DNA of 64,000 nt from Armatimonadota bacterium (GTDB taxonomy: Bacteria > Armatimonadota > Fimbriimonadia > Fimbriimonadales > Fimbriimonadaceae): assembly GCA_027451905.1 (NCBI GenBank), contig DAIDHV010000002.1, positions 434,001-498,000 on the forward strand, given 5' to 3'. Positions 51,907-61,581 of this stretch are shown one piece after another; positions within the stretch are counted from its first letter, which is position 1; the number at the start of each line of letters is the position of its first letter. The notes under the pieces are model-generated. The model had not been told where the DNA came from. It made no database searches and saw only the letters and a list, made by a program, of their open reading frames with translations. The position numbers and the translations under genes are program-made.

Positions 51907-53094
51907 TTATCCGCCTAGATTGGTTAAGGCTTCTGCCAACCGGCTCATTCCCTTGGCAATATTTTCTCGACTTGTTGCGTAACTCATGCGCAAAAAGCCT
52001 TTCCCTTCAAAGACTGATCCGGGGATAACGGCAAGCAGGGCTTTTTCCAAAAGGTAATCAGCAAGTTCAATGTCAGTTTTCATAACTGAACCGAGATACG
52101 CCGACGCATCCACAAAAGCATAGAAGGCGCCCTTGGGAGGGGTGATTTTTAAGCCAGGAATGGATTGTAGCCCTTCAGTAATAAGCCGACGCCTTGCTTC
52201 AAATTCCAACCTCATCGCTTCTACGCTTTCCTTGGGAAGCAAGAACGCTTCAACTGCCCCCTTTTGAACAAAAGAAGTTGGGTTGCTGGTGACCTGATCC
52301 TGAAAATTAGACATTGCCTGGGCAACCGGAAGCGGTGCGCAGGCAAAACCCAGCCTCCAACCGGTCATCGCATAGCTTTTGCTGCAGCCTCCAAACGTAA
52401 TGGTTTGCTGGGCAACTTCATCGGATAGGGCGGCTACCGACTGATGCTCGACCCCATAAACAAGCCGATCATAGATTTCATCAGAAAAAACCCAAAGCCC
52501 ATGGCGAAGCGCAATCGCGGCAATCTCCTTGATGGCTTGGCGATTGTAAACAGCTCCAGTTGGGTTGGACGGACTGTTGACAACAATGGCTTTGGTGCGG
52601 GGGGTGATTACTGCTTTGATATCGTCGAAGTCGGGCACAAATCCTTCACTGGGATTGCTGTGTACCACCACTGGCGTCCCTCCTGCTAACCGGATTTGAT
52701 CCGCATAAGTCATCCAATAAGGTGCGATCAGAATGACTTCATCACCAGGATTGATTAAAACCTGCATTGCGTTGTAAAGGGCATGTTTTGCACCACAAGA
52801 GGCAACAATCTGATTTGATTCAGCGTGGATTTGATTTTCGGTCTTTAGCTTGTTTCGGATTGCATCCTTCAAAGCGGGGATTCCTGAACTGGGCGTGTAT
52901 TTGGTAAATCCAGATTCTATGGCAGAAATGGCTGCCTTGCAGATTGGCTCTGGAGTGTTAAAATCGGGCTCGCCCGCTGCAAAGGATATGACATCTTGAC
53001 CCTCTGCCTTCAGCGCATTGGCTTTGGCTGTGATTGACAAAGTAGGAGACGGGCGCAATAATCCGGCTCGAGCTGAAAGTTCAATCGTGTTCAA
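51907..53094 (-). CDS. Class I/II aminotransferase (aspartate aminotransferase type)
   Basis: 395 residues, fold type I PLP enzyme. NTIELSARAGLLRPSPTLSI, DVISFAAGEPDFNTP, NAMQVLINPGDEVILIAPYW, VNSPSNPTGAVYNRQ, FSDEIYDRLVYG and the PLP Lys in FGGCSKSYAMTGWRLGF match the Thermus-type aspartate/prephenate aminotransferase branch (subgroup I-gamma/beta). It probably transfers amino groups between aspartate and 2-oxoacids; aromatic or prephenate activity cannot be excluded. No gene symbol is given because several paralogues usually exist. Confidence 0.9.
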   Translation of the reverse strand: MNTIELSARAGLLRPSPTLSITAKANALKAEGQDVISFAAGEPDFNTPEPICKAAISAIESGFTKYTPSSGIPALKDAIRNKLKTENQIHAESNQIVASCGAKHALYNAMQVLINPGDEVILIAPYWMTYADQIRLAGGTPVVVHSNPSEGFVPDFDDIKAVITPRTKAIVVNSPSNPTGAVYNRQAIKEIAAIALRHGLWVFSDEIYDRLVYGVEHQSVAALSDEVAQQTITFGGCSKSYAMTGWRLGFACAPLPVAQAMSNFQDQVTSNPTSFVQKGAVEAFLLPKESVEAMRLEFEARRRLITEGLQSIPGLKITPPKGAFYAFVDASAYLGSVMKTDIELADYLLEKALLAVIPGSVFEGKGFLRMSYATSRENIAKGMSRLAEALTNLGG

Positions 53095-53154
53095 CTGAAC
53101 CCAAGTATACCGATGCGCGATCCATTTAAAACCTTCTAGTTCCTATACACAAAC

Positions 53155-54423
53155 CTATAAGTTTAAACCGGGAAGATTCAAAGTACCACCTGTCGAATCA
53201 ATGGAAAACCACGTCTTGATGTTGTACTTCTTGCAAAGCTTTTGCACGCCACGATCGGCACCGCGAAATTGGCTGTCGATGGCAGTTGGGCTAACTTCGG
53301 CAATGGATTCAAGATCTTGAATTGCACGGTTGGCATCACTTTGAGACCCATATCTGTTGGGGTTCACGGCCTTCACAACTTCGACAATCCTTTGGGAAAG
53401 CACGATCATCTGATTAAGACCAGAATCATAGTGACCCGAAATCGGCTGACATTCAGAAGGGACAGCCCAAGAGTTAAATCGAACCCGCAAGCCTGCCCAC
53501 TGAGTCTCAATTCGATTGGCTTCATCGAAAAGTTCATACCGCTCTCGGCTCTTTGGCATTTCCCCATTTGGATTTGCAATTTTTTTGGCATCGCCCGGTG
53601 AAATGCCACTTGCAGATTCAAAGTCTGCTAGCATCGCTTCTAACACAATTTTGGTCCTCCTGGTCAACGAGACCTTAGCTTCTTCAACCCTCTGCAGGTG
53701 AAGCAGCCACTGATAAACGTCGTTGGGCATGACCGCTGGCTGGGATGCGGCCGTCACTGCAACCGGCGGCTGAACCGGTATGGATTGAGCGACAACTTGG
53801 GCGGAAGTTGAACCTTGGGTTTGACCCTGGAGGATAATTGGTGGCGCCGATTGATTGGCTTGCATCCCAAGGTCCGGTGCTGGGACCTGATTAGCAGTTT
53901 CGGACAGGTCTGGTGGGGCCGTGGCGCCGTTGACCGATAAATTGGTGGGCACAGCTCTTCCATTGAAATGGGTCAGGACTTGGGGATGAGCGGTGCCAGA
54001 GAGAACAAAATTGGTTTTGACTCCATTCGGCTTATGGTGAAGCAAAGTGTGGACGGCAGCAAACCCGATTCCGGCTAGGCATAGGATCACAAACAATGCC
54101 AACGCAATTGGCAGGGTTCTGACTTGAGTCGGCTCCTTACTTAGAGTTCCGTCCGGTAAATTAGCAAAATTATGTCTGGCATGAGTGCTTGCTTGGGGAC
54201 TTCGAGCTTGGATGGCTGGTGACGGTGGCATTGCAGGAGGCAAATGTCGGTTTTGGGCTTGGTTTTGCCCCACCTGGCCCTGCCTTGGCTGCAGATTAGA
54301 AGGCTGGTTTGGGCCGACCTGATTTGCAAAGGACATCTGCTGGACAGGCATCAGTGGGCATCCGCATTTCGGGCAAAATTGGTCCCCTTGGCGAATGGGT
54401 GATTGACAATGTGGACATCCCAT
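53155..54423 (-). CDS. Zinc-ribbon membrane protein, paralogue A
   Basis: 422 residues, function unknown. A zinc ribbon opens the protein (C3, C6, C17, C20: MGCPHCQSPIRQGDQFCPKC). A Gln/Pro-rich linker, one membrane helix (IALALFVILCLAGIGFAAV, about 105-127), a low-complexity Pro/Ala/Gln segment (about 145-240) and a helical C-terminal domain of about 180 residues follow. That domain shares VYQWLLHLQR, a SECQPI motif and KTWFSIDSTGG with the neighbour at 54565-55602, so the two are paralogues. The ATG is preceded by no Shine-Dalgarno. Confidence 0.75.
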   Translation of the reverse strand: MGCPHCQSPIRQGDQFCPKCGCPLMPVQQMSFANQVGPNQPSNLQPRQGQVGQNQAQNRHLPPAMPPSPAIQARSPQASTHARHNFANLPDGTLSKEPTQVRTLPIALALFVILCLAGIGFAAVHTLLHHKPNGVKTNFVLSGTAHPQVLTHFNGRAVPTNLSVNGATAPPDLSETANQVPAPDLGMQANQSAPPIILQGQTQGSTSAQVVAQSIPVQPPVAVTAASQPAVMPNDVYQWLLHLQRVEEAKVSLTRRTKIVLEAMLADFESASGISPGDAKKIANPNGEMPKSRERYELFDEANRIETQWAGLRVRFNSWAVPSECQPISGHYDSGLNQMIVLSQRIVEVVKAVNPNRYGSQSDANRAIQDLESIAEVSPTAIDSQFRGADRGVQKLCKKYNIKTWFSIDSTGGTLNLPGLNL

Positions 54424-54564
54424 AAGGCTATAGACGGCAGAATTGCCTGGAAAAATCAGATCTCATAAAATTTTCGCAGCAGATTTTTAAAAATAAAGGC
54501 AAGTTTTCCAGCTGTCCTTATCTCTTGCTGTTCTCTCTGTTAACTCTTCAAAGCCTTAGGATTC

Positions 54565-55602
54565 TTAAAGACCAAAGCTTGAAAATGCATCCTGGTTTCC
54601 ACCAGAAACATCGATCGAGAACCATTTGGTAACGTCATACTTATTGCAAATATTTTGCACAAGCGTATCAGTTTGGGCAAACATGTTGTCAATTCCTTGG
54701 GCATTATCTTTACCAATCCCCTTCAGAGACTTTGTTGAAGCATCAATGTTGCTTCTAAGGTTAGGATCGTTAACATTGATACCGTTCATGATAGAGCTGA
54801 TGCTTCCCACTGATTCCATCGTATCGGAAAGACCAGCATCATACGCGTCGGCAATGGGTTGGCACTCGGCAGGGGGTGGCATTTTATCGAACCGTGCCTT
54901 GAGCTGCGTCCATTGAGTTGAAATCTTCTCGATCTCCTTGTTGATCAGGTCTGCACCGGGAGGGCCCGTGAAGTTAGAATCCGGATCGGTCATTTTATCA
55001 ACATCGGCAGCGGAAGTTAATCCGCCCGCTCCTTTGAGCTGGGGAATTAGCGATGCCAGTTCGATGTCTTGTCTTTGAGTGAGATCTCTCTTCAGCATGT
55101 CGCAGCGCTGAAGATGCTGAAGCCAGGCATAGATATCATCTGGCATTTGCTTTCTTGAGGCAAGGACTTTAAGATCGGCATCAGGGACTTGAGCGTCAAC
55201 CGACAAAAGCGGCCCGCCAGTTGCCCCTTTCACTGAAAGTGGAGAAGATTTTTGCTTAGCGCTGAGCCACAAGCCATAACCCACCTTTCCTAGTGCGGCA
55301 AGTATTGCCAACACAACAACCGTCGCAACAATGGCCGGCCAATGCACTCGCTTTCGCCCGCTGGTGTTGATATAGGGCGCGTAATGAGGCTGTTGAGGTG
55401 CACCACCCATAGTATTGGGTATCTGACCTTGCCGGTTGGGAGGTTGTCCCACCGGCATCTGGGTAGGAGCCGGCCTTGGCATCGGTTGCCCCATCTGAGG
55501 AGGCTGAACCATAGGTGCTTGAAAGACCTGTAATGGAGTGCCACAATTGGAGCAGAATTTTGCTCCTGGCGCTAAGGCAGAGCGACACTTTGGGCAGACC
55601 AT
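54565..55602 (-). CDS. Zinc-ribbon membrane protein, paralogue B
   Basis: About 345 residues. The start MVCPKCRSALAPGAKFCSNC gives the same Cys spacing (3, 6, 17, 20) as paralogue A. A Pro/Gln/Met linker, a membrane helix (WPAIVATVVVLAILAALG) and the shared helical domain follow, with IYAWLQHLQR, AECQPI and TKWFSIDVSGG. The open frame continues 47 codons upstream to 55743, but those residues are basic, Cys/Lys-rich and unlike paralogue A, so I start at the zinc ribbon. Bases before both ATGs match (CCGTCTAT, five bases, TATGG). Function unknown. Confidence 0.75.
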   Translation of the reverse strand: MVCPKCRSALAPGAKFCSNCGTPLQVFQAPMVQPPQMGQPMPRPAPTQMPVGQPPNRQGQIPNTMGGAPQQPHYAPYINTSGRKRVHWPAIVATVVVLAILAALGKVGYGLWLSAKQKSSPLSVKGATGGPLLSVDAQVPDADLKVLASRKQMPDDIYAWLQHLQRCDMLKRDLTQRQDIELASLIPQLKGAGGLTSAADVDKMTDPDSNFTGPPGADLINKEIEKISTQWTQLKARFDKMPPPAECQPIADAYDAGLSDTMESVGSISSIMNGINVNDPNLRSNIDASTKSLKGIGKDNAQGIDNMFAQTDTLVQNICNKYDVTKWFSIDVSGGNQDAFSSFGL

Positions 55603-55754
55603 ATTATAATAGACGGAAAATGAACTGGTAATCGTAACGGTTTTTTTGCACTTTAAGCGCACTTGATGATACTTTTTGCAAGTTTTCTTGCAATTTATGG
55701 CACAAGGAACTAAGAGGAACTTATATCCGTCGTACGAAATCAAAAGGAGAATTT

Positions 55755-56303
55755 ATGAATCCAGCCGAGCAGCCTTCTAATTTGAAAGCTTATTTTGAGC
55801 AAGCTCTGTTCGATGCCCTCCATAACCGAGTGGGACTCCCCAAACTGCCCGACGTTGACAACTACCTTGTGAACTTGATGACCGGCTTTTTGAGGGAAGA
55901 TTCCTTATTTGCCATTCGAGATGGTCATGGCAAGCCGGTTCGAAGAATTGTCGACATGCTGGAGTATGGAGACGTCAGACTAAAAGCCTCTAGCTTCGAG
56001 CAAGAAAGATTTGTTCACCGCCATATTGGCAATTTGCTGCTTTTTACTTCGGGAATGATGCCCGAGTTTTTACCAAAATTGGGCTTAGAGCCCATCGGCA
56101 AATTGATGTCCACTTCATCTTGGCTTGATCCTACTCACCGAGGGTCTGAAAGCTATAGGCTTGCAAGCTTATTCGACTATGATCCTTTTTCTTCGGAAGC
56201 CAGGGTCTTAAAAACCTTAAGCCTTCATTTTGCGGATTACCAATATGGCTTTGGAATCTTGAGGGAATCCTTTGGCGGGCTAGGTTGGGGAATCCTAAAC
56301 TAG
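55755..56303 (+). CDS. Conserved hypothetical protein
   Basis: 182 residues, not recognised by family. It is mostly helical and soluble, with no signal or membrane segment. Notable segments are YLVNLMTGFLREDSLFAI, RRIVDMLEYGDVRL, FVHRHIGNLLLFTSGMMPEFL and YRLASLFDYDPFSSEARVLKTL. A strong ribosome site (AAAAGGAG) lies six bases before the ATG. It is divergent from the zinc-ribbon pair and 37 bp upstream of purN, so it may lead the purN-plsC unit. Confidence 0.7.
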   Translation: MNPAEQPSNLKAYFEQALFDALHNRVGLPKLPDVDNYLVNLMTGFLREDSLFAIRDGHGKPVRRIVDMLEYGDVRLKASSFEQERFVHRHIGNLLLFTSGMMPEFLPKLGLEPIGKLMSTSSWLDPTHRGSESYRLASLFDYDPFSSEARVLKTLSLHFADYQYGFGILRESFGGLGWGILN

Positions 56304-56340
56304 CCGCAGAATTCTAGAATTTAGATACACTTCCTAGTCT

Positions 56341-56952
56341 ATGGGGTTAGCAACTCGCAAGGCTAGGCTCGGCATTTTTGTTGGAGTTAAGGGGAGGGGT
56401 TCTAATATGTCGGCAATTGCCGATGCCTGCACCGCGGGCCACATTCCTGCAGAAGTGGCAGTGGTCATTGGTCAAGTTTCTGGCTCCCCTGCACTTGAAA
56501 AAGCTCGCTCCATGGGGTTAAAAACTGAAGTTGTCTCCAGCAAGGAAGCCCAATACGGCCCATTGCTGATTAAGAAATTGCAGGAAGCTTCGGTTGATTT
56601 AGTTTGCCTTGCTGGCTACATGCGAATCCTTCCCTCTGAAGTTGTGGATGAATACCAAGGACGGACCCTGAACATCCACCCCGCCTTGCTGCCTAAATTT
56701 GGGGGTCAAGGAATGTACGGAAGCCATGTCCATCAAGCTGTCTTAGACGCGGGAGAATCGGAGTCTGGCTGCACTGTCCACGTCGTTAATAACGTCTATG
56801 ATGAAGGAGAGATCGTGCTCCAAAGAACTTGCCCCGTCCTGCCAAACGATACAGTGGAATCTTTAAGCAGTCGTGTTTTAGCTGAGGAGCATTTGGCATA
56901 TCCCGCCGCGATAGAACTTGTCTGGAATCGAATCAACACTTATCAAGCGTAA
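56341..56952 (+). CDS. purN: Phosphoribosylglycinamide formyltransferase
   Basis: 203 residues. GIFVGVKGRGSNMSAIADAC is the phosphate-binding start. LVCLAGYMRILPSEVVD, the catalytic N-x-H in LNIHPALLPKFGGQGMYG, ESGCTVHVVNNVYDEGEIV with the Asp, and LAYPAAIELV are present. It formylates GAR with 10-formyl-THF in purine synthesis. The first motif reads VKGRGSN rather than VSGxGSN, a minor change. The 3' end overlaps plsC by 35 bp. Confidence 0.94.
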   Translation: MGLATRKARLGIFVGVKGRGSNMSAIADACTAGHIPAEVAVVIGQVSGSPALEKARSMGLKTEVVSSKEAQYGPLLIKKLQEASVDLVCLAGYMRILPSEVVDEYQGRTLNIHPALLPKFGGQGMYGSHVHQAVLDAGESESGCTVHVVNNVYDEGEIVLQRTCPVLPNDTVESLSSRVLAEEHLAYPAAIELVWNRINTYQA

Positions 56953-57595
56953 GCCTTTTTCGCCCTTGCTACTTTCTTTACTGAAAGGGGTTGTTCGGCT
57001 CTTGATGCCGTTTTTGGCGCGAAGAATCGTGGAAGGCATCCAAAATATCCCTCGAAAGGGTCCCCTTTTGCTTTTGTGCAACCACCGGTCGGATTGTGAT
57101 GTCATTTTTGTGCAGCTCGCCTGCAATCGGCACATTTCCTTTATGGCAAAAAGTGATTTGTTTCAGATCCGAGTCATTGGGAAGTTCATGGCCTTTTGGC
57201 AAGCCTTTGCCGTTCATAAAGGTGCTTCGGATCGAGAAGCCTTGCGCCATGCGATTGACCTGCTTATCGACCAACGGCTGGTTTGTGTGTTTCCCGAGGG
57301 TCAAACATCAGAGACTAGTCAGCTGCTTCCTCTACAGCCTGGGGTTGCCCTGATAGCGAGTCAAAGCAAGGCTCCTGTGCTCTGCGCAGGAATCAATGGC
57401 ACCGAAAGAGTCTTGCCATATTCAAAAACGCGCCCTCAGAGAAGCCATCAGCCGGTGAAAATCAGCTTTGGGGAGATTTTCTACTATTCAGACTTTGGCT
57501 CTCGAGAGGCCTTCATGGCCCACGTTCAATCCGAACTGCTGCGATTGAGTGGTGAAGACACCACATCCCAGTCTATTGACCCAGTTGCGCCTTGA
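56918..57595 (+). CDS. plsC: 1-acyl-sn-glycerol-3-phosphate acyltransferase (PlsC-like)
   Basis: 225 residues. The acyltransferase motifs are NHRSDCD (H-x4-D), FMAKSDLFQ, the FPEGQTS block (VCVFPEGQTSETSQLLPLQPG) and PVLCAGINGTERVLP. A hydrophobic N-terminus (LLLSLLKGVVRLLMPFL) anchors it to the membrane. It acylates lysophosphatidate in phospholipid synthesis. A TTG at 56918 is the first start; a TTG at 56966 would leave 209 residues and avoid the purN overlap. The stop overlaps the end of the convergent cox gene by 23 bp. Confidence 0.88.
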   Translation: MSGIESTLIKRKPFSPLLLSLLKGVVRLLMPFLARRIVEGIQNIPRKGPLLLLCNHRSDCDVIFVQLACNRHISFMAKSDLFQIRVIGKFMAFWQAFAVHKGASDREALRHAIDLLIDQRLVCVFPEGQTSETSQLLPLQPGVALIASQSKAPVLCAGINGTERVLPYSKTRPQRSHQPVKISFGEIFYYSDFGSREAFMAHVQSELLRLSGEDTTSQSIDPVAP

Positions 57596-58019
57596 GTTTT
57601 GGATTATCAGTGGGTGCAACGTAGCCAGTGGACTGATCTTGGGGTGGGCTAGGCTGGCCAGCAACCTCCGCCTTGCGAGGGACCGTTGTGCTGAAGTCAC
57701 TATTAAATCCACTTACGGGAATTCTAGTAGCGTAGTCGATAAGGATCCCAAAAATAAAGGTCACCCAAATAAATCCGATCATTGCCCAGATTTTCACCAA
57801 TTTTGTGGAGTACTTCACCCCCATAAAGACCATCACAACCAAAACCGCCTTGATGGTAGCAATGATGAGGGCAACAATATTATTCCCTACCCCTGGCAGT
57901 TGCACATAGCTGGCTGCGATTGTGGCAGACATTAAGACAAGCAAGATCAGCCACGTAACGAGATACGTTTTGACGGGAACAATATGATGTTGAGAACCAA
58001 CTGGTGAATGATTTGCCAT
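57573..58019 (-). CDS. Cytochrome c oxidase subunit IV (prokaryotic type)
   Basis: 148 residues. Three membrane helices (YLVTWLILLVLMSATIAASYV, NIVALIIATIKAVLVVMVFMGV, IWAMIGFIWVTFIFGILI) match the small bacterial COX4 family, which stabilises the oxidase. YATRIPVSG follows the third helix. The C-terminal 40 residues are polar. It is the last gene of the oxidase operon, 21 bp after subunit III. Confidence 0.88.
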   Translation of the reverse strand: MANHSPVGSQHHIVPVKTYLVTWLILLVLMSATIAASYVQLPGVGNNIVALIIATIKAVLVVMVFMGVKYSTKLVKIWAMIGFIWVTFIFGILIDYATRIPVSGFNSDFSTTVPRKAEVAGQPSPPQDQSTGYVAPTDNPKLKAQLGQ

Positions 58020-58040
58020 GATTTCTAAAAAGGGGTTAGG

Positions 58041-58727
58041 TTACTTTGGAATGAGATAAAACAGAGGAAACAGGAAGATCCAAACAAGGTCAACGAAGTG
58101 CCAGTACAAACCCACCATCTCGGTTGGAACATAGTCTTCTGTAACAACCGGCTTGCGCTTAGCCCACAAAATAATGAGGGTGGTGATACAAATGGCACCA
58201 ATAATAACGTGAATTCCGTGGAGACCAGTCATCATAAAGTACAGCGAAAAGAACATTTGCGATCCGTTGTGGGTGGTGCCAGCAGGAGGAATGAAACTAG
58301 GACCTGGAACATGGTGATCAGCGATTTTAACCAAGTATTCATGAGACTTGACTCCTAAAAAGCAGAACGCACCCAGTAAGGTCACGCACAGACCTGCGAT
58401 CACCTTTTTAGGTTCTTTGAGCTGGGCAAAGTGGACGGCAAGGGCCATCGAAAATGAGCTAGACAGCAAGACAGTTGTATTTAGTCCGCCCCAAAAGACT
58501 TCAGTCTGAAAGTGGGAGATGTAAAAGTCATTAGAATACTCCCAGCGCATCAATACGTAGCCTAGAAACAGGGCACCAAAGAACATGACTTCGGTGACTA
58601 GGAATGACCACATGCCAACGATGTAGGTTTCGTTTTGTTGGTCAATGTCTTCGTATTGATGCTTCAGGGGCCCATGATGATGATCGTCATGGACTTCTAA
58701 AGCGGCTTCTTGGATATTTGTTGCCAT
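58041..58727 (-). CDS. ctaE: Cytochrome c oxidase subunit III
   Basis: 228 residues with five clear C-terminal helices after a short His-rich N-terminus (HDDHHHGP). [66 protein letters not shown] and [19 protein letters not shown] are the standard subunit III motifs, including the Glu of VTEVMFF and the conserved [10 protein letters not shown]. The length is the short five-to-six-helix bacterial form. It starts four bases after ctaD ends. Confidence 0.93.
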   Translation of the reverse strand: MATNIQEAALEVHDDHHHGPLKHQYEDIDQQNETYIVGMWSFLVTEVMFFGALFLGYVLMRWEYSNDFYISHFQTEVFWGGLNTTVLLSSSFSMALAVHFAQLKEPKKVIAGLCVTLLGAFCFLGVKSHEYLVKIADHHVPGPSFIPPAGTTHNGSQMFFSLYFMMTGLHGIHVIIGAICITTLIILWAKRKPVVTEDYVPTEMVGLYWHFVDLVWIFLFPLFYLIPK

Positions 58728-58731
58728 AAAA

Positions 58732-60414
58732 CTAGTGGGCTCCTGCCGGTGTTGGCTTTTGCTTTACATCCGGTTGGTCATAAACTTCATTTTCGTCATC
58801 AGAGTAGTCATACACGTCGTCAGTGACGATGGGCCTTGTTTCAAAATTCTGAGGGATAGGAGGAGACTGAGTTTGCCACTCTAAGCCATGAGCACCCCAA
58901 GGACTATCGCTTGCCTTGGGACCATACTTCAGCGACCAGGTTAGGTACAACACCGGCAGAAGCAAACCGATGGCAAGAACCGAAGCTCCTAAGCTAGACA
59001 TGATGTGATAAGGCTGAAGCTCTGGATAGTAGTAATAGTACGCGTAACGTCGCGGCATCCCCAAGAATCCGAGGATAAATTGTGGGAAGAAGGTGACGTT
59101 GAATCCAACAAAAACAATGATGGCGGTGTACTTTGCCAAGGTTTCTGGGTAAAGCCTTCCAAACATCTTTGGCCACCAATAGTGCAGGCCACCTAAGAAG
59201 GCAGTTACCGTTCCACCAACCATAACATAGTGGAAGTGAGCCACTACGAAGTAAGTTGCGGTCAGATGAATGTCGGTTCCCATGGATGCCAAAAACAGAC
59301 CGGTTAATCCGCCAATCACAAAGAGCCCCATAAAGGAGATGGCATAAATCATCGGCGTTTGCAGTCGAATGTGCCCCTTGTACATGGTTGCCATCCAGTT
59401 AAAAATCTTAATTGCAGATGGAACCGCGATAAGGAATGTTATCAAGGAGAAAATGACGCCCTGATACATGGACTGGCCAGAGACAAACATATGGTGGCCC
59501 CACACAAAGAAGCCAAGTAAGGCAATGGCAAGGGTGGAAAACGCCACAAAGTGGTAACCAAAGATTCTTCTGCGTGAGAACGCACATATCAGCTCTGACT
59601 GCACACCAAATGCTGGCAAGATCATGATGTAAACCGCAGGGTGACTATAGAACCAGAAGAGGTGCTCAAACAGAACGGGGTCCCCACCCAGGTCGGGGCT
59701 GAAAATACCGATATGGGTTGTTCTTTCCACAACCACCATCATCAACGTTATCGCAACCACTGGCGTGCCGAGCATGATGACAATGGAAGTTGCATACATA
59801 GCCCACACAAACAGGGGAAGTCGGAACCAAGTCATTCCCGGTGCCCTCATTTTATGGACGGTTGCAATAAAATTGAGCCCTGTAAAAATTGAGCTAAACC
59901 CAGCGATAAAGACGGCTGTGATTGTGAGGGCTACTTGGCTGTTGGAATACATGCTGGAGTACGGCGTGTAAAAGGTCCACCCCGTATCCACGCCTCCAAA
60001 GCATTGGCCTGTCAAAAAGAGCACGCCAGCCGCCAAGTACAAATAGTAACTCAGAAGGTTCAGCCGTGGAAAGGCAAGGTCCCTTGCCCCAATCATGATT
60101 GGAAGCAAGAAGTTTCCTAAAATTGCAGGGATAACAACCAGCAAGAAGAAGAAAACCATGATGATGCCATGGGCAGAAAAGACTTTGTTGTAGGTTTCTG
60201 CTTCCAGCAAAGTTGAGTTCGGGGAAATCAACTGAAGCCTAATCAGACCCGCCATGATCGAGCCCATAAAGAAGAAAATCGAGACGGTAAAAAGATACAT
60301 AATCGCGATGCGCTTATGATCACCAGTGGAGAGCCAAGACCAAATCGTATGGTCATGGTTCAGATAGTTTTTCTTTTCAGGTATGGCTTCAACTTGGGTA
60401 GCGGTTAAACTCAT
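58732..60414 (-). CDS. ctaD: Cytochrome c oxidase subunit I (A2-type)
   Basis: 560 residues, 12 helices. Heme and CuB ligands are visible: [26 protein letters not shown] (CuB His and cross-linked Tyr), [10 protein letters not shown] and [13 protein letters not shown]. The D-channel Glu of the usual HPEVY is Ala here, with the preceding YS present. The Y-S-H-P-A-V-Y form defines the A2 class, as in Thermus caa3. The K-channel Lys is kept in PSAIKIFNW. It reduces O2 to water and pumps protons. GGAG precedes the ATG. Confidence 0.96.
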   Translation of the reverse strand: MSLTATQVEAIPEKKNYLNHDHTIWSWLSTGDHKRIAIMYLFTVSIFFFMGSIMAGLIRLQLISPNSTLLEAETYNKVFSAHGIIMVFFFLLVVIPAILGNFLLPIMIGARDLAFPRLNLLSYYLYLAAGVLFLTGQCFGGVDTGWTFYTPYSSMYSNSQVALTITAVFIAGFSSIFTGLNFIATVHKMRAPGMTWFRLPLFVWAMYATSIVIMLGTPVVAITLMMVVVERTTHIGIFSPDLGGDPVLFEHLFWFYSHPAVYIMILPAFGVQSELICAFSRRRIFGYHFVAFSTLAIALLGFFVWGHHMFVSGQSMYQGVIFSLITFLIAVPSAIKIFNWMATMYKGHIRLQTPMIYAISFMGLFVIGGLTGLFLASMGTDIHLTATYFVVAHFHYVMVGGTVTAFLGGLHYWWPKMFGRLYPETLAKYTAIIVFVGFNVTFFPQFILGFLGMPRRYAYYYYYPELQPYHIMSSLGASVLAIGLLLPVLYLTWSLKYGPKASDSPWGAHGLEWQTQSPPIPQNFETRPIVTDDVYDYSDDENEVYDQPDVKQKPTPAGAH

Positions 60415-60426
60415 GATTGTTCTCCA

Positions 60427-61581
60427 TTAGGGATGAATTTGGTTTTGGTACTGACTGCTCGATTTTCGCCTTTCAGCGGCAAGAGCGTTGACGGAAAGAT
60501 TGTGCCCATTGGGGGTCGGGAACTTTTGCTGCCTAGCTTGCAGCACCCCGGTAGATAAGCGGGGGCTTGAGATTGTGGTATCAGAAACACCGGTCCCTGT
60601 CTTCACATGGTTTACGGAAGACGTTGCACCCGCGGTTGGATTTTTACCAAGCGTTTCTAAATAGGTGACAAGTGGAATCAAGTCTTCTTCAGAAATGGCT
60701 CCTTGATAGGCTGGCATTGTGTCGCCGTATCCAAGAACAATGTGCTTGTACGGGTTCAAGATGGCTTCTCGAAGCCTTTCTGCGTCAATTTTGTAACTCG
60801 AACCATCCGTGTAGGTTTCCTTTTTGCCAAACACTCCGTTAAGGGTAGGTGCGCGCTCGTTGTCTTGATCGGCATGACAGTTTGCGCAGCTAAACCGATT
60901 GAAAATAAGGTGCCCTCTTTCGGTTAGAGTCATCGGCTGAGGATCGTTTCCACCATTCTCTTTCCATTGAGCGTAGGCTTCCGGAGTCATAGCATAGACG
61001 TAACCTCCCATTTCTGCATGCTGAGTTCCACAGTACATGTTGCAGAAAAGGTGGTAGACGCCTGGCTTTGTTGCCTGGAACCAAGCTTGGGTGTATCGGC
61101 CCGGAACAACCTGATATTGAAATCGAAACTCAGGGATGTAAAGGGCATGAATCACGTCCTGAGAAATCATTGTCACTGTAACCGGTATGCCAACTGGCAC
61201 ATGCAATTCGTTGTTTTCTCTGATTCCACTGCCGGCATGTTGGAAGTGCCACATCCACTGTTTGCCAACGCAATAGACCTCTAAACCTTTCTTGGGTGGA
61301 GTTACAAAATAGATGAACTGCTTGGCACCCCAAGCAAAAATGGCAAGGCCCAGTAAAAGCGGAATGAGCGACCAAGTGATCTCCAACCCCAAGTGCTCAT
61401 GAGGCGGGTGAGACCTGTTGACTTTGGTTCCTCGTCGGTACCGGATCGCAAAAAACAGAACTCCGCCAAAGACGATAACCGTAAACACAACAGATAAGAA
61501 GAGGATCGTGTAAAAAAGCAGGTCGTACTTATCGGCAAATGTCGAGGCACGGGTCGGCGCAAGAGGAAGGTTAAAGTTCAT
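60427..61581 (-). CDS. ctaC: Cytochrome c oxidase subunit II with fused cytochrome c
   Basis: 384 residues. Two membrane helices lie in residues 15-95, then a cupredoxin domain with the CuA set: VIHALYIPEF His and CNMYCGTQHAEM near 178. A cytochrome c domain follows, with heme motif CANCH near 232 and axial Met in GDTMPAYQG. The fusion makes this a caa3 oxidase taking electrons through its own heme c. The C-terminal 65 residues are a Ser/Thr-rich tail. The start overlaps the upstream SCO gene stop (ATGA). Confidence 0.95.
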   Translation of the reverse strand: MNFNLPLAPTRASTFADKYDLLFYTILFLSVVFTVIVFGGVLFFAIRYRRGTKVNRSHPPHEHLGLEITWSLIPLLLGLAIFAWGAKQFIYFVTPPKKGLEVYCVGKQWMWHFQHAGSGIRENNELHVPVGIPVTVTMISQDVIHALYIPEFRFQYQVVPGRYTQAWFQATKPGVYHLFCNMYCGTQHAEMGGYVYAMTPEAYAQWKENGGNDPQPMTLTERGHLIFNRFSCANCHADQDNERAPTLNGVFGKKETYTDGSSYKIDAERLREAILNPYKHIVLGYGDTMPAYQGAISEEDLIPLVTYLETLGKNPTAGATSSVNHVKTGTGVSDTTISSPRLSTGVLQARQQKFPTPNGHNLSVNALAAERRKSSSQYQNQIHP

